This document shows positions 1 through 8,805 of a DNA stretch of 64,000 nt, piece after piece. The DNA lies in the NCBI GenBank assembly GCA_964019335.1, contig OZ025757.1:126501-190500 (forward strand), written 5' to 3'. The notes under the pieces were generated by a model, which had not been told where the DNA came from, ran no database searches, and saw only the letters and a program-made list of their open reading frames with translations. Positions within the stretch are counted from its first letter, which is position 1; each line of letters starts with the position of its first letter. A program made the position numbers and the translations under genes. Source of the DNA: Diplonema japonicum (lineage: Eukaryota > Euglenozoa > Diplonemea > Diplonemida > Diplonemidae).

Positions 1-1172
1 GCGACAACTATTGCAATTCGTAACCCGGAGTCGTCATCTACCATGACGGCTTGAACGTATGTTTTGTCCGGGTTGTGTATCGTGTCGTTGAGTGTCTGCC
101 CGTTTGTTTTGTAAAACTTCACGCACCCTGTTCGACAGTCTGTGAGCATATCTTGAAGAACGATGGTAGAGTTCAAATAGCTCCAGTAAGGCCGGTCGCT
201 CAACGCCTTTGAAAGGTACGGATCCTCAATATCGTCAAGGGTACTGTTCACCAAAGACTCAGAGAACACAGTAGAGCTCGCACCGTTCAACCCGGGAACA
301 GCAGATGCAATGAATCTACTCGATGTTGCCCCGTACTCCAACAGCACGGAACGGGTGTTGTCGGAAACGCCCGTCGTTACATTCCGCAAAATCGCGGCGA
401 AGAATGATATCGATGATTCAATGTACAGGTAGCACCCTGCAGGGCCTTGGTTGCAAGGGGACATTAACGGGATGACGTAAGTTTCTAGATACGGCTGAAA
501 AACGATGGGGTAGAAGGTTAACGAAGTAGGGTTTGTATCGGACATTGCCGCGATTACCTCCAAACCGGTTTCGACCTGCTGGGTGGTTGGGTAATCTACC
601 CAATTTTCCCCTGACACTGATGTTTTAACCACTGGTGTTGATGTTGTATTTGTGTTACTTATGTACATCCATGAGGTGCCGTTCCACATGTTTGGTGATG
701 ATGCCACACCTTGCTCTTCTGAGTACTGGGTTTGCAATCTGAAGGCGGAAACGTGTTCGTTTCCGTGGTTTTGCTGCATGGCCATTATGGTAGATTTCAA
801 GGAGGAAAGCAGGAAGGTTCCTTGGAGACCGGTGCTGCTCTGCAAGCCGCTTATCGCGACTTTCATTGTGGTGGCTACTTCCTTCAGGCAAAGGGAAATT
901 TGCGTTATCCCCGCTACCCGTAGCTTGGCAACTGCTTTGAGAAGAATCTCTTCCGAGTTTTTTACTAATCGGTCTTGCGTTTTATCGGAGCCTACCGCTA
1001 TAACCGCAACACCTCCTATACCCACACATAGAACAGTTATAAGCGATATAACTACTAGTACCCAGCTGAGTTTTACCTCAAATGGTGGTTTTGCAACGTC
1101 TTCTGCCGGTGGGACGGCTAATGGTCCTGTGTTTACGGCCTCCCTAGGGACGACGCCCTGCGCCTCATCCAT
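1..1172 (-). CDS. N-terminal part of a single-span membrane receptor-like protein (cut by window edge)
   Basis: Reading from the ATG at 1172 leftward gives 390 codons without a stop, running off the window, so the C-terminus is missing. Residues 1-35 are polar, 36-60 form one strong hydrophobic membrane segment, and the rest looks like an extracellular domain. It has several N-glycosylation sequons (for example NGTS, NVTT, NSTL, NDTI) and two cysteine pairs near residues 255-265 and 355-360. A short N-terminus, one membrane helix and a long glycosylated ectodomain suit Cache-type sensory receptors or receptor cyclases of protists, but no catalytic domain is in view, so this is only a suggestion. 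The ATG follows a C/T-rich tract directly, unlike the A-tract leaders of most neighbours, so a later splice site and start cannot be excluded. Confidence 0.75.
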   Translation of the reverse strand, partial: MDEAQGVVPREAVNTGPLAVPPAEDVAKPPFEVKLSWVLVVISLITVLCVGIGGVAVIAVGSDKTQDRLVKNSEEILLKAVAKLRVAGITQISLCLKEVATTMKVAISGLQSSTGLQGTFLLSSLKSTIMAMQQNHGNEHVSAFRLQTQYSEEQGVASSPNMWNGTSWMYISNTNTTSTPVVKTSVSGENWVDYPTTQQVETGLEVIAAMSDTNPTSLTFYPIVFQPYLETYVIPLMSPCNQGPAGCYLYIESSISFFAAILRNVTTGVSDNTRSVLLEYGATSSRFIASAVPGLNGASSTVFSESLVNSTLDDIEDPYLSKALSDRPYWSYLNSTIVLQDMLTDCRTGCVKFYKTNGQTLNDTIHNPDKTYVQAVMVDDDSGLRIAIVV

Positions 1173-1747
1173 GGGGGAGGGAGAAAAGAGGGAGGGGGAA
1201 AAAAAAAGAAGGGCCCTCCCCCCCCACTCCCCGTTTTCCCCACCCCACCCCGCCGCCGCCCCTCCAATCCCCCTTTTTTTTTTTTTTTTTAGAAAAAAAG
1301 AGCAAAATAAAAAAAAATAAGTGGGGGCGATGGGGGGGAAAAAAAAAAAAAATCAAATTCTAATGTTTGGCGATCGTTGTTTGTACAAGCCGGAAAAAAA
1401 AAAAAAAAAGAAGAAGAAAGAAGAAGAAAGAAAAAAAGATGTCATTGAAGGGAACCTGCAGTATGTGACAGGATCGCCTAGAGAAAATAGAAATGTAGGA
1501 AATGAGAAGGAAGAAAAAAAGGAGGGGAAGGAGATTTAAAAAAAAAAAAAAAGAAATGAGAAGGGGAAAAAAAAATCTAGGGGATTTTTAACTTGACAAA
1601 CGGAGTATGAAAAAAAAAAAGAAAAAGGAAGAAAAAAAAGGGGGGGGTGTACAACAGGGAAAAAAAAAAGAACAACAAATACTTTTTTTTTGAACAATTT
1701 TCTTTTACTACTACCACTACACCCACCCACCCTCCCCCTCCCCATTT
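1173..1747. other. Spacer of homopolymer tracts
   Basis: This gene-free stretch holds alternating A-, G-, T- and C-rich runs, with a pyrimidine tract just upstream of the gene that starts at 1172. The short open frames in it are poly-lysine or poly-phenylalanine artefacts of the runs. I see no RNA gene. Confidence 0.7.
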
Positions 1748-1898
1748 TCAAAACAGCCTTGTCAAAGGTGGGTTGTTCGTCGGTGTATCGGGGCCGTACC
1801 CACGTGACGGTGAAACCCTTCTCCCGGTGATCCTCGAGAACTCGGATTGGAAGTCCATCAAAGATTTGGAGCTGCTCGATCGGCTGGGAAAAACATGC

Positions 1899-1931
<33 letters not shown>

Positions 1932-2734
1932 GGTACCGGAACCTGCACCTGCAGCACCTCAACAGGCCGAACCGGCTTTTGAACCACCACAGGCAGCTCC
2001 TTCTGCACGGTAGCAAGGACTGTTTCAGGAAGTGCAGGAGGCAAGGGTGAGTCATAATGCGACACTGGAGGCGGCGGTGAAACCCTTCCATGAAGTAGCG
2101 GCCGCACAACTTTTTCAAAAGCTTGCTTCGGGACAGGGAACTCCGGGATGGTTGCAAGCGAGGCCCTGTCTGTCCGAAGCCTGGTGTTTTCCCTCTTCAA
2201 AGATTCGACCTCTGCTTGCAGGCTTGCGATTACCATGTCTCTTTCATCCGGCCTCACTCTTTCTGGTGTTAATTCAAGAGATTTGACAGACATTTCGTAA
2301 ATTGGGTCTTTTGCAGGTGAATAAACAGATGTTTCAAGGGAGCGTTGCCTTATGGGGGACAGGGGTTTTGGTGTGCGTTGTCCGCCCCCACCACGGCGGT
2401 CTTGAGAATCTAAGAGGTCTGAACGGGTTCGGAGCATAGATTGTAACGCGAAAATCTGTCGGTTAACCTTGGCGAACTCTGATGTGGCGTCGCTGCTTGG
2501 TGGGGATGGCTTTGACTCCACCCGTCCCCTTCTCTTTTCACTGTGGTAGTAGTTACCGGTTGTGTGCATGTCCATGCTTACGGAGGCTTCACGTTTGTGT
2601 GGTTCTGAAGGTTTCTCCTTGACGTTCCCGCTTATCGTGTGTGTCCTCACGGTTGAGGTGGAAACGGTTGTGGAAACCTCGCTCCCTCCCCGCCGAGGGG
2701 GTCCGGACAGAAACGAAGACTCGGACCCGGTCAT
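1748..2734 (-). CDS. Low-complexity protein with short coiled coil and poly-Q run
   Basis: The frame gives 328 residues from the ATG at 2734; a longer frame reaching 2752 would need a GTG start and was not used. The product is rich in Ser, Pro, Arg and Thr and looks mostly disordered. One heptad-like helical segment lies near residues 170-195 (motif SLQAEVESLKRENTRLR). A run of ten glutamines near residue 275 is encoded by a pure CAG repeat (CTG on the plus strand near 1900-1930), so its length may vary. Many SP and TP dipeptides suggest phosphorylation. The tail is Arg/Ser-rich (GRRVSPSRGYG). I do not recognise the family; a cytoskeletal or basal-body linker is possible but unsupported. Confidence 0.75.
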
Positions 2735-2851
2735 CCCTTCTTCTTTCCTCACCCCTTTTTTTTTTTTTTTTTTATATACAAAATGGGTTTTTAACAGGTT
2801 TGGGTTAAGAATAATAATAATAAAAAAAAAAAAGATTTTTTTTTTTTTTTC

Positions 2852-3453
2852 TCAGTACATTATTTCATATTCATCTGGGAAAAATATCACCCCTGCACCA
2901 AAAACACTCAGGAATAATGCTGCAAGGGCAAATTGCTGTGGGTATTTTTTTTTTTCTTTTTTTTTTTTCATACTTTGCCTGCGAGTTTTATATTGCTTGT
3001 TTTTTTTATGTCATTTTCCCGTACTTGCATCCGTCGTTTAATCTCGGCTTCGTTCGCCTCACGCTCCATTTTTCTGCTGTTGATTTTCATGGCGAATCCT
3101 TTCAGGACGGGGCCTTCAGGTGGTTTATACAAGCTAAGCATCCCGTCGGGCCGTTTTGCAAACCATATGACCCCACATCGGCCGTCCAATTCTGTTGCGA
3201 AAGGGGGTTCAAAGCTGGGGTCCGTGCCCTTTTCCCATTCCGTCACACTGGTGTGCCCCGAGGGCCTGATCGTCCCCCGCCCAAACTGTCGCCCTGCAAT
3301 TGCTCGTGGGTACTTTTCAAAGTAAATCACGTTTCCCTTTGAATCCTCGCTGATTGTGTAATAGTTCGTACCGTAGCCCCACTCTCCTATCAGTGTTTTG
3401 GGGTCGGGAAGGGAACCTTTCGAACAAAGAGCTACAAAGCTCCTTCGTAGCAT
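2852..3453 (-). CDS. Small single-span, probably mitochondrial membrane protein (two exons)
   Basis: Exon 1 runs 3453-2974 (160 codons) and ends in AAA. A 38-nt intron follows, 2973-2936, with GTATGA at its start and CCCACAG at its end. Exon 2 runs 2935-2852 in the same phase and adds 27 residues: a hydrophobic span (FALAALFLSVFGAGVIFF) and an acidic tail PDEYEIMY. Without splicing the protein ends right after the donor and has no membrane segment. The N-terminus MLRRSFVALC looks like a mitochondrial presequence. The middle is soluble, with aromatic residues (GEWGYGTNYYTI, GVIWFAKRPDG) and a basic/acidic helix at 125-155. The 187-residue product resembles an accessory subunit of an inner-membrane complex, but I cannot name it. 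A run of A precedes the ATG directly. Confidence 0.7.
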
Positions 3454-3780
3454 TTTTTTTTTTTTCTTTTTTTCCCTCCTTGCAATAGTCTATAAAAAAA
3501 TTTTCTTTTTTTCGGTTTTTTTTAAAAAAAAAAAAAAAATAATTCTTTATGACTATATGTCTTTGTTGTTCGCACGAGCAAAAAAGATTTTTAAAAAGCT
3601 GCGAAAGTTTTTTGCTCGGCACAAGTTGCATATAGTTATAAAATCATTTTTTGAAAGATAAATATTTGTAACAAAAAAAAAAACAACAACTGGAGAAGGG
3701 AGAACAAAACTTTTTTTTTTTGTAATTTTTTTTTTTTTTCTAATTTCTTTTTTTTTTTCTTCTCATACTTAGCGCTCCCA

Positions 3781-3812
<32 letters not shown>

Positions 3813-3814
3813 AC
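3454..3814. other. Spacer with foldback repeat and T-tracts
   Basis: Upstream of the gene starting at 3453. It holds the foldback repeat at 3541-3673 (listed separately) and long T-tracts at about 3710-3810 with no credible reading frame. Confidence 0.6.
3541..3673 (+). repeat. Foldback repeat, copy 1
   Basis: An imperfect palindrome of about 130 bp. CGAGCAAAAAA at 3575-3585 pairs perfectly with TTTTTTGCTCG at 3608-3618, and TTTATGACTATATG at 3546-3559 pairs with CATATAGTTATAAA at 3629-3642 with one G-T step. The unit ends in TTTGTAAC followed by an A-run. Other copies are at 18216-18348 (minus), 22430-22596 (loop expanded by T), 24888-25020 and 53147-53276. Confidence 0.8.
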
Positions 3815-4109
3815 TCAAAACGAAATAGTTTTAGAACTGTTGTTATTGCCACTATCGGCGGCTTTCCCAGAAGAGGAGGAGGAAGACGAGGTACTAGTTG
3901 CTGAGTTGTTTTGTGGCTGAGATGCTGCTGGCGTGTCGTTCCTATAAAATAAAGAAATACAATAACACCCCCCTCCCCCCCTTTTTATTTATCCACACCG
4001 TCTAATCGACTTTTTCCCAACACATTCTTTGCATTTAAATCCGGATTTCCTTACCTCGCCGTGCCGGTCACTCCGGTAGCAAACAGTACACGTTGGGCCA
4101 TCAGGTTTC
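3815..4109 (-). other. Probable spliced 3' exons of the PDZ gene, or a separate short gene
   Basis: Two blocks look like exons. Block 4108-4055 (54 nt) follows an AG at the end of an A-rich tract and ends at a strong donor (GAG then GTAAGG). Block 3941-3815 follows a T-rich acceptor (TTTATTTTATAG) and has 41 open codons rich in Ser and Asn to a TGA. The intron between them would be 113 nt (4054-3942). Joined, they read in one phase, through MAQRVLFATGVTGTAR into NDTPAASQPQ. That phase does not match the best donor of the PDZ gene at 4154, so either a weaker donor (GTTGGC, a few bases earlier) is used or this is a separate 56-residue gene starting at the ATG at 4100. A third reading, without the second splice, gives a short Cys4 tail (C-x2-C-x15-C-x2-C). 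Confidence 0.4.
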
Positions 4110-4111
4110 TA

Positions 4112-4143
<32 letters not shown>

Positions 4144-5510
4144 CGCACGCATACCGCCAACCGCAGGGACATCTGCAACCCAGAGCTGCTCGAAAGTCTT
4201 GCAAGATCGAATTTTGTGTCGACTTTCGTGCTGTTCACATGGGTTATTTTCCACCCTATACACGAACCAAGGCTGACTGAGGCTGCAGGTGAATCGGGAG
4301 CCGGCTCTCGGACGATCAGATCCTCCTCGGTAACCACCCCGAACATTGTTCCGCTCCCCGACCGCACCAACGTAACCGTGAGGGCCTTGGTCTCAAAGGA
4401 TATGGGGAGGTTGTGGAATATATTTGTAGAGATACACATTTCACGAAGCTTGCTTAAGGTCGTGAGCTGCGTCTCGTCCTTAGGCAGCATAACAGACGCT
4501 TTTGGCGATTCCGGAAACCACAATCTGTGAAGTCCATCGTAAACAACCTGTGTGATGCCAAGAATCTCACTACCAGGTTTCATCGCGATTTTAAAATTTA
4601 ACGCGTCCCCCGAAACGTTTTTATCAATTGACACTGTGGACCCGCTGGTGGTGATGAACTGGACTGACTGTGTATTTCTGTCAGCTCTGGGGAGTTCAAT
4701 TTCATCGACAACAGGTGAAGGCAACACCACCGGAGGGGTCGAGACGGCGAAGAATCGATCGCACACGTCCCGTACCTCGCTTTTCGGATATTTCTCGCAG
4801 AGCTCTGTGAGAACCCCGGTCAATACCTCGTCCATTCCCGGATCCGAGTGGTTGTTGGGATGTGGTGTTGTAGTTGATGCCGTCGGGGTCCACGAGACTT
4901 CCAGTGGAGGACCGTCTACCCGATGTTTTGTAGCCTCCGTCAGCACCGCCACAATGTTTTTACAGCTTCTTTCCGACATTAACTCCACAACTGTGCTGCG
5001 CTGCCGCAGCCCTGCTGTGTGCATTGTTAAGTTCGCCCCGTTGGAATCGATCTCCACCTTAACAAGATTCCTCAAGGGAACGCTCGTTTGCAAATTGTCT
5101 TGACCTTGTGATATTAAAATCTCACCGTGGGTTATCGAGATGGCCCCTTGAGATGTCGGTGCCAGGAGAAGAGGAGTTTGTGGTGCTGCTGATATAGGAG
5201 CGGGTGGGGTGTGGAATTGTGTTGCTTGCGGTACACGCAAGCCGGGTGTTAAAGGGGAACCCATTAAACTCCCGTTGCTTGAGTTTTCCCTGCCGCTTAG
5301 CCCAGCACCCAAAGACTCCCAAGTGTCGTCCACCTTAACCCCTGCAGGTGCTGGTCTGTTAAATGCTCTTTCAAACGCTCTTCGTAAAATTGCCTGGGGG
5401 CTGCCTGGCCGCGCCGCTGCGACTGAACCTTCCACATACACAATATCTCTTAGTTTATCTGAGCTGGCGGTGGCGGCGGTGGTGCTCAAAGGCTGAAGCG
5501 GTGATGTCAT
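4101..5510 (-). CDS. PDZ-domain protein with a PH-like region
   Basis: The start is placed at the ATG at 5510 (MTSPLQPL); the open frame continues upstream only through homopolymer leader sequence. Residues 1-120 are Ser/Pro/Ala-rich. Residues 125-200 have an alternating-strand pattern ending in a helix (ISITHGEILIS to NIVAVLTEATKH), resembling a PH-like fold, which is inference. Residues 376-452 read as a PDZ domain: first strand VTLVRSGSG, binding loop MFGV in place of GLGF, then LIVREPAPDSPAA and GWKITHVN. After Ala452 the frame meets GTATGC (4154) and an A-tract translated as lysines up to a TGA at 4101. That stretch is most likely an intron (4154-4109) and the true C-terminus lies further left. 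The protein is likely a cytoplasmic scaffold or membrane-adaptor; partners are unknown. Confidence 0.7.
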
Positions 5511-6482
5511 TTTGTCTCCACCCCCTTCCCCCTCCCCCCCCTCCCACCGCCTTTGTGTTATATTGTAACATGAGAAAAAGACTAAAAAAAAAAAAAAAGG
5601 AGGGGGAAAAAAAAAAAAACAGAATTTCCCTGGTACCGGATAAAAAATCTTATTTTTTTTTTTTTTTTTACTTTTTTTTTTTTTTTTTTTCTTGTCCTGT
5701 CCTCCGCCGCGATTCTCTTTCCCTTTCCACTTTTTTTTTTTTTCTGACGGAAAAAAAGGGGGGGGAAAGTAAGAAAACCAAGAACAACGCACCTTTTTGG
5801 GGGGCTGTATCTTTTGTGTGGATGATAGGTGCGTCACTTGAACACAACTAGCGCCAGGCGCTGCAGCCCGAGGCAGCAAAGTCGGCAGATAGGTTTAATG
5901 AAAAACTTGCCCCAGTTTCTGAGCCCGAAATATTTTCTTTTCTCTCCCAAGCAAGAAGCCTTTTATTGTTTATGCGTGCCCGAGAGATGTAGAAACCTGG
6001 AGAAAGTTTTGTAACCCTGCAAAACACGCTGCCCAAACATTTCCCTTATTGGTTGGGGAAAAGAAAGAAAAAAAAGGAAAAATTCACTCTGATGGGGGGG
6101 GGGGGGGGGGGGGGAGGAAGTATTTAATGCAACGATCCCACACCCTCCCCCCCCCTTTTTTTGGATTTTCGCTAAAGAACAAATGTAAAGAAAAAAAATA
6201 GTAGTTAGCATTTTTCTTTCTTTTTTTGCAAAAATGATATTTTTGCGTAGAGTCAACCTCCCCCCCCCCCCCCCCCCCCCCACGTAACTCTTTCAATTTT
6301 TTTTTCAAAAAAAAAAAAAAAAAACGTTGTGAGAAAGGAGACAGGTTATGTGCACAACTTTAAAAAAAAAAACTAAAAAAATCAGAAGGTTTCTTCTTTT
6401 TCTTTCCACTCTTAAAAACGGGTACGGAGGAAATATACATACGAAACAATATCTAAAAAAAAAAAAAAAAAACTCTCCTTGT
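5511..6482. other. Spacer with paired poly-G and poly-C tracts
   Basis: A gene-free stretch of 970 bp. It holds T-, A- and C-rich runs upstream of the PDZ gene, a run of 21 G at 6094-6114 and a run of 22 C at 6260-6281. The open frames here are translations of the runs. Confidence 0.7.
6094..6281. repeat. Inverted homopolymer pair, G21 and C22
   Basis: Twenty-one consecutive G at 6094-6114 and 22 consecutive C at 6260-6281 lie 145 bp apart on the same strand. They could pair into a GC-only hairpin stem, and the G-run could also form a quadruplex. Confidence 0.85.
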
Positions 6483-8249
6483 TCACTCAACGTATTGCAC
6501 GTCCCCTCCTGTGAGGTTCCACTCCGTGTCGTTATTCGCAGTGCAAGAATGTCCGTCGTTCGTGTCCTCGAAATTCTGAATGTGAAAATTATGCATCTTC
6601 TTCTTTCGTGACGGCACACCGGCTTCCTCCTCTTCCTCCTCCCCCTCTTCCGCCCCCTCCTCCTCGTTCTCGTTTATAAGACCTGTCTCTTCCGAACATT
6701 CTGAACCATCTTCCGGGAACAACCAAAAACACCATCTCCTCCATAAGATTATTGCAAGGCAAGACCCAACACAAGCCGACAATGCGGATATCGACAAGGA
6801 TCCTTTGAGACAGTCGTCCCCATAGCAATATTTTACAGGATCGGAAGTGTTTTTTTCGGCGATGAAAACGAAGGAGGATTCCATGTGGTTTTCTTCAAAT
6901 TTTGCGTTAATGCCTGAGAACATGAGGGAGCCTCCTGACGGGGCCAGCGCCATGCAGGACAGTGCAACGGCGAAATGTTTCATTCCAAACACTTCTGCGG
7001 TGAGCTGTGGGATGACTGTTTGTACCCCACCCACACCAAGCCCAAGAATCGCCACACCGGTAACCTCCGCAAAACCGCCATCTCCAACAGCGAGTGTGAA
7101 CAAAGCCGCACTGTTGATCAAGCCCCACACAATGAACCAGAAGGTTCTCCGAACCTTGTCCCTCCACTTGTCAGTCACGATTCCGGTGATGATTCGCCCG
7201 ACAGTGTTCGCAACGGCAAATGTTGTCACAAGAGTAGTAATTAAATCCAGTCCGGGCAACCGTTGCCCCTCGCCTTTTTTAACGTAAGTCTCGCCTTCAA
7301 TCAGATCGGTCCTGCTGATCACCAATGCAGACAATACGTTCAAACATGCTGCGCACGGCCCGAACACCATTAGATACGTTATGAATAACTGCCCGCCTTC
7401 CAAAAAAGCCCGTTTTTTTTGAAACTTCGGTTCGGGTTGAACAACAACGGCGGCTGTTGAATTCACGACAAACGGCTTGCTCTCCTCCGCATCACCGTTT
7501 TTACGCGAGATCCACGCGGTTGTGACAAGTATACACAACGGTGCTGCAAGACATGTTACCATCATGAACCCGAACGCGTCTGGGGAGTCAACAAAACCCG
7601 ATGTTAAAATCGCGATCGCTGCGACACAAGCTGCAGCGTTTAATATTCTAACCGCGCGTTTTATAACGGACGACGGGGTTGGCTCCACGTTCGTCCTCAT
7701 AAAGAAACCGATGGATGCTTGGAACAAATGTCCGAACAGAAGAAGCAGGAAGAATTTATCGCCTTCGAAGAAGGCTTTTCCGAGTATTGTGAAAATACCA
7801 GCCGACAGTGACACCCATGTGGCTAGAGCACCGACCACCCTGCCTCGGAGATCCTTTCCGCATTGAGATTGACATGTTTTCAAAGCAATTAGGTAGCAGT
7901 AAGCCCCTCCTTGCCCGCTGCAATATGCCGCGATTCCATACATCGTCCAGTTTACATTTGAGTCAGACCGTGTTAAGAAGTACATTGCTAGATATCCGGA
8001 ACACCCAAGTATCATAGACGCGATGGCGGCGGCCTTGGGTCCGTACTTGTCAAGGAGGATGCCTCCTAGGACGGCTGTCCATACCCCCGCTTGCATTAGG
8101 GAGCCGATGGCGTTTACTTCCGACGGGGAGTACCCGTGTTTGTTCTTGATGGTGTCTGCAAAGGACGCGAACGCGAAGGACGGCACACCCCCAGCCATTG
8201 CCAGGTACACCCCGAGGACGATCTCCCTGTCGAGGCCTATGGGAATCAT
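6483..8249 (-). CDS. Major facilitator transporter, Nodulin-like family
   Basis: The product has 588 residues from the ATG at 8249 (MIPIGLDREIVLG); upstream frame is leader. About twelve hydrophobic segments make two six-helix halves. The half-1 loop between helices 2 and 3 carries DKYGPKAAA, a variant of the MFS motif A, and half 2 has the matching TDKWRDKVRR. Overall pattern and motifs fit the Nodulin-like MFS group, common in plants and in trypanosomatids, where members are plasma- or internal-membrane transporters of small metabolites; the substrate cannot be predicted. A hydrophilic loop near residues 245-275 separates the halves. After the last helix comes an acidic cytosolic tail of about 85 residues with a Glu-rich run (EEEGAEEGEEEEEEAG). 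The 5' leader is A-rich. Confidence 0.9.
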   Translation of the reverse strand: MIPIGLDREIVLGVYLAMAGGVPSFAFASFADTIKNKHGYSPSEVNAIGSLMQAGVWTAVLGGILLDKYGPKAAAIASMILGCSGYLAMYFLTRSDSNVNWTMYGIAAYCSGQGGAYCYLIALKTCQSQCGKDLRGRVVGALATWVSLSAGIFTILGKAFFEGDKFFLLLLFGHLFQASIGFFMRTNVEPTPSSVIKRAVRILNAAACVAAIAILTSGFVDSPDAFGFMMVTCLAAPLCILVTTAWISRKNGDAEESKPFVVNSTAAVVVQPEPKFQKKRAFLEGGQLFITYLMVFGPCAACLNVLSALVISRTDLIEGETYVKKGEGQRLPGLDLITTLVTTFAVANTVGRIITGIVTDKWRDKVRRTFWFIVWGLINSAALFTLAVGDGGFAEVTGVAILGLGVGGVQTVIPQLTAEVFGMKHFAVALSCMALAPSGGSLMFSGINAKFEENHMESSFVFIAEKNTSDPVKYCYGDDCLKGSLSISALSACVGSCLAIILWRRWCFWLFPEDGSECSEETGLINENEEEGAEEGEEEEEEAGVPSRKKKMHNFHIQNFEDTNDGHSCTANNDTEWNLTGGDVQYVE

Positions 8250-8766
8250 ATTGTTTCGATTATTATTGTGTTTTTTTTTCTTTTTTTTTTTCTCCCCTTC
8301 CTCCTCTCTCTCTCCCCCCTCCACCCCTCCCCTCCTCTCCTCCTGGAAAGAAAAAAAAAACTTTTCTTTTTTTTTTTTTTTTATATTATGATTTTTGGTT
8401 GAGAGAAAAAAAATACGCACCCCTACTGGGGAGGAATAGGTTGGTCCTGCTCGTGCCGGATGGAAAGGAGAATTGGACGCAACCTGAACGGCGCTACCAG
8501 GCGGGAAGGTGCTGGATACCGACGGCGGCAAAGGCTAGGTGACGACAAAGGCTGTGGGTGACGGCAAGAAAGCGGTGTTTGTCCCCGCGGTGGAAAGCTG
8601 TGCTCGAAACCTACCTGGTGGAGACCACGACGCGAGCGAGGGACCTCGTTCGCTGGGGGCGGGTCGAGCCGAGGACGGTGTCGAAGAGGTACTGGCTAAT
8701 CCTCGAAAAAAAAAAAAAGAAGAAAAAAAAAAAGAAAAGAAGAGGGTTAGGTTGTTTTTTTTTTTT

Positions 8767-8797
<31 letters not shown>

Positions 8798-8805
8798 CAA
8801 TTCAT
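8250..8805. other. Spacer between transporter and CDC123 genes
   Basis: It contains pyrimidine and A/T runs upstream of 8249, a GC-balanced stretch at 8430-8700 without a convincing frame on either strand, and long T-runs at 8755-8800. It probably includes the 3' UTR of the gene ending at 8806. Confidence 0.5.

Noticed and set aside
1900-1930. CTG repeat as a separate regulatory feature
   Set aside because: It is explained as the poly-Q codon run of the gene at 1748-2734.
2735-2752. Six extra N-terminal codons for the poly-Q protein
   Set aside because: They would need a GTG start; an ATG lies at 2734.
8250-8531. N-terminal extension of the MFS transporter
   Set aside because: It is translated homopolymer leader (lysine and glutamate runs) before a good ATG at 8249 that begins a typical MFS N-terminus.
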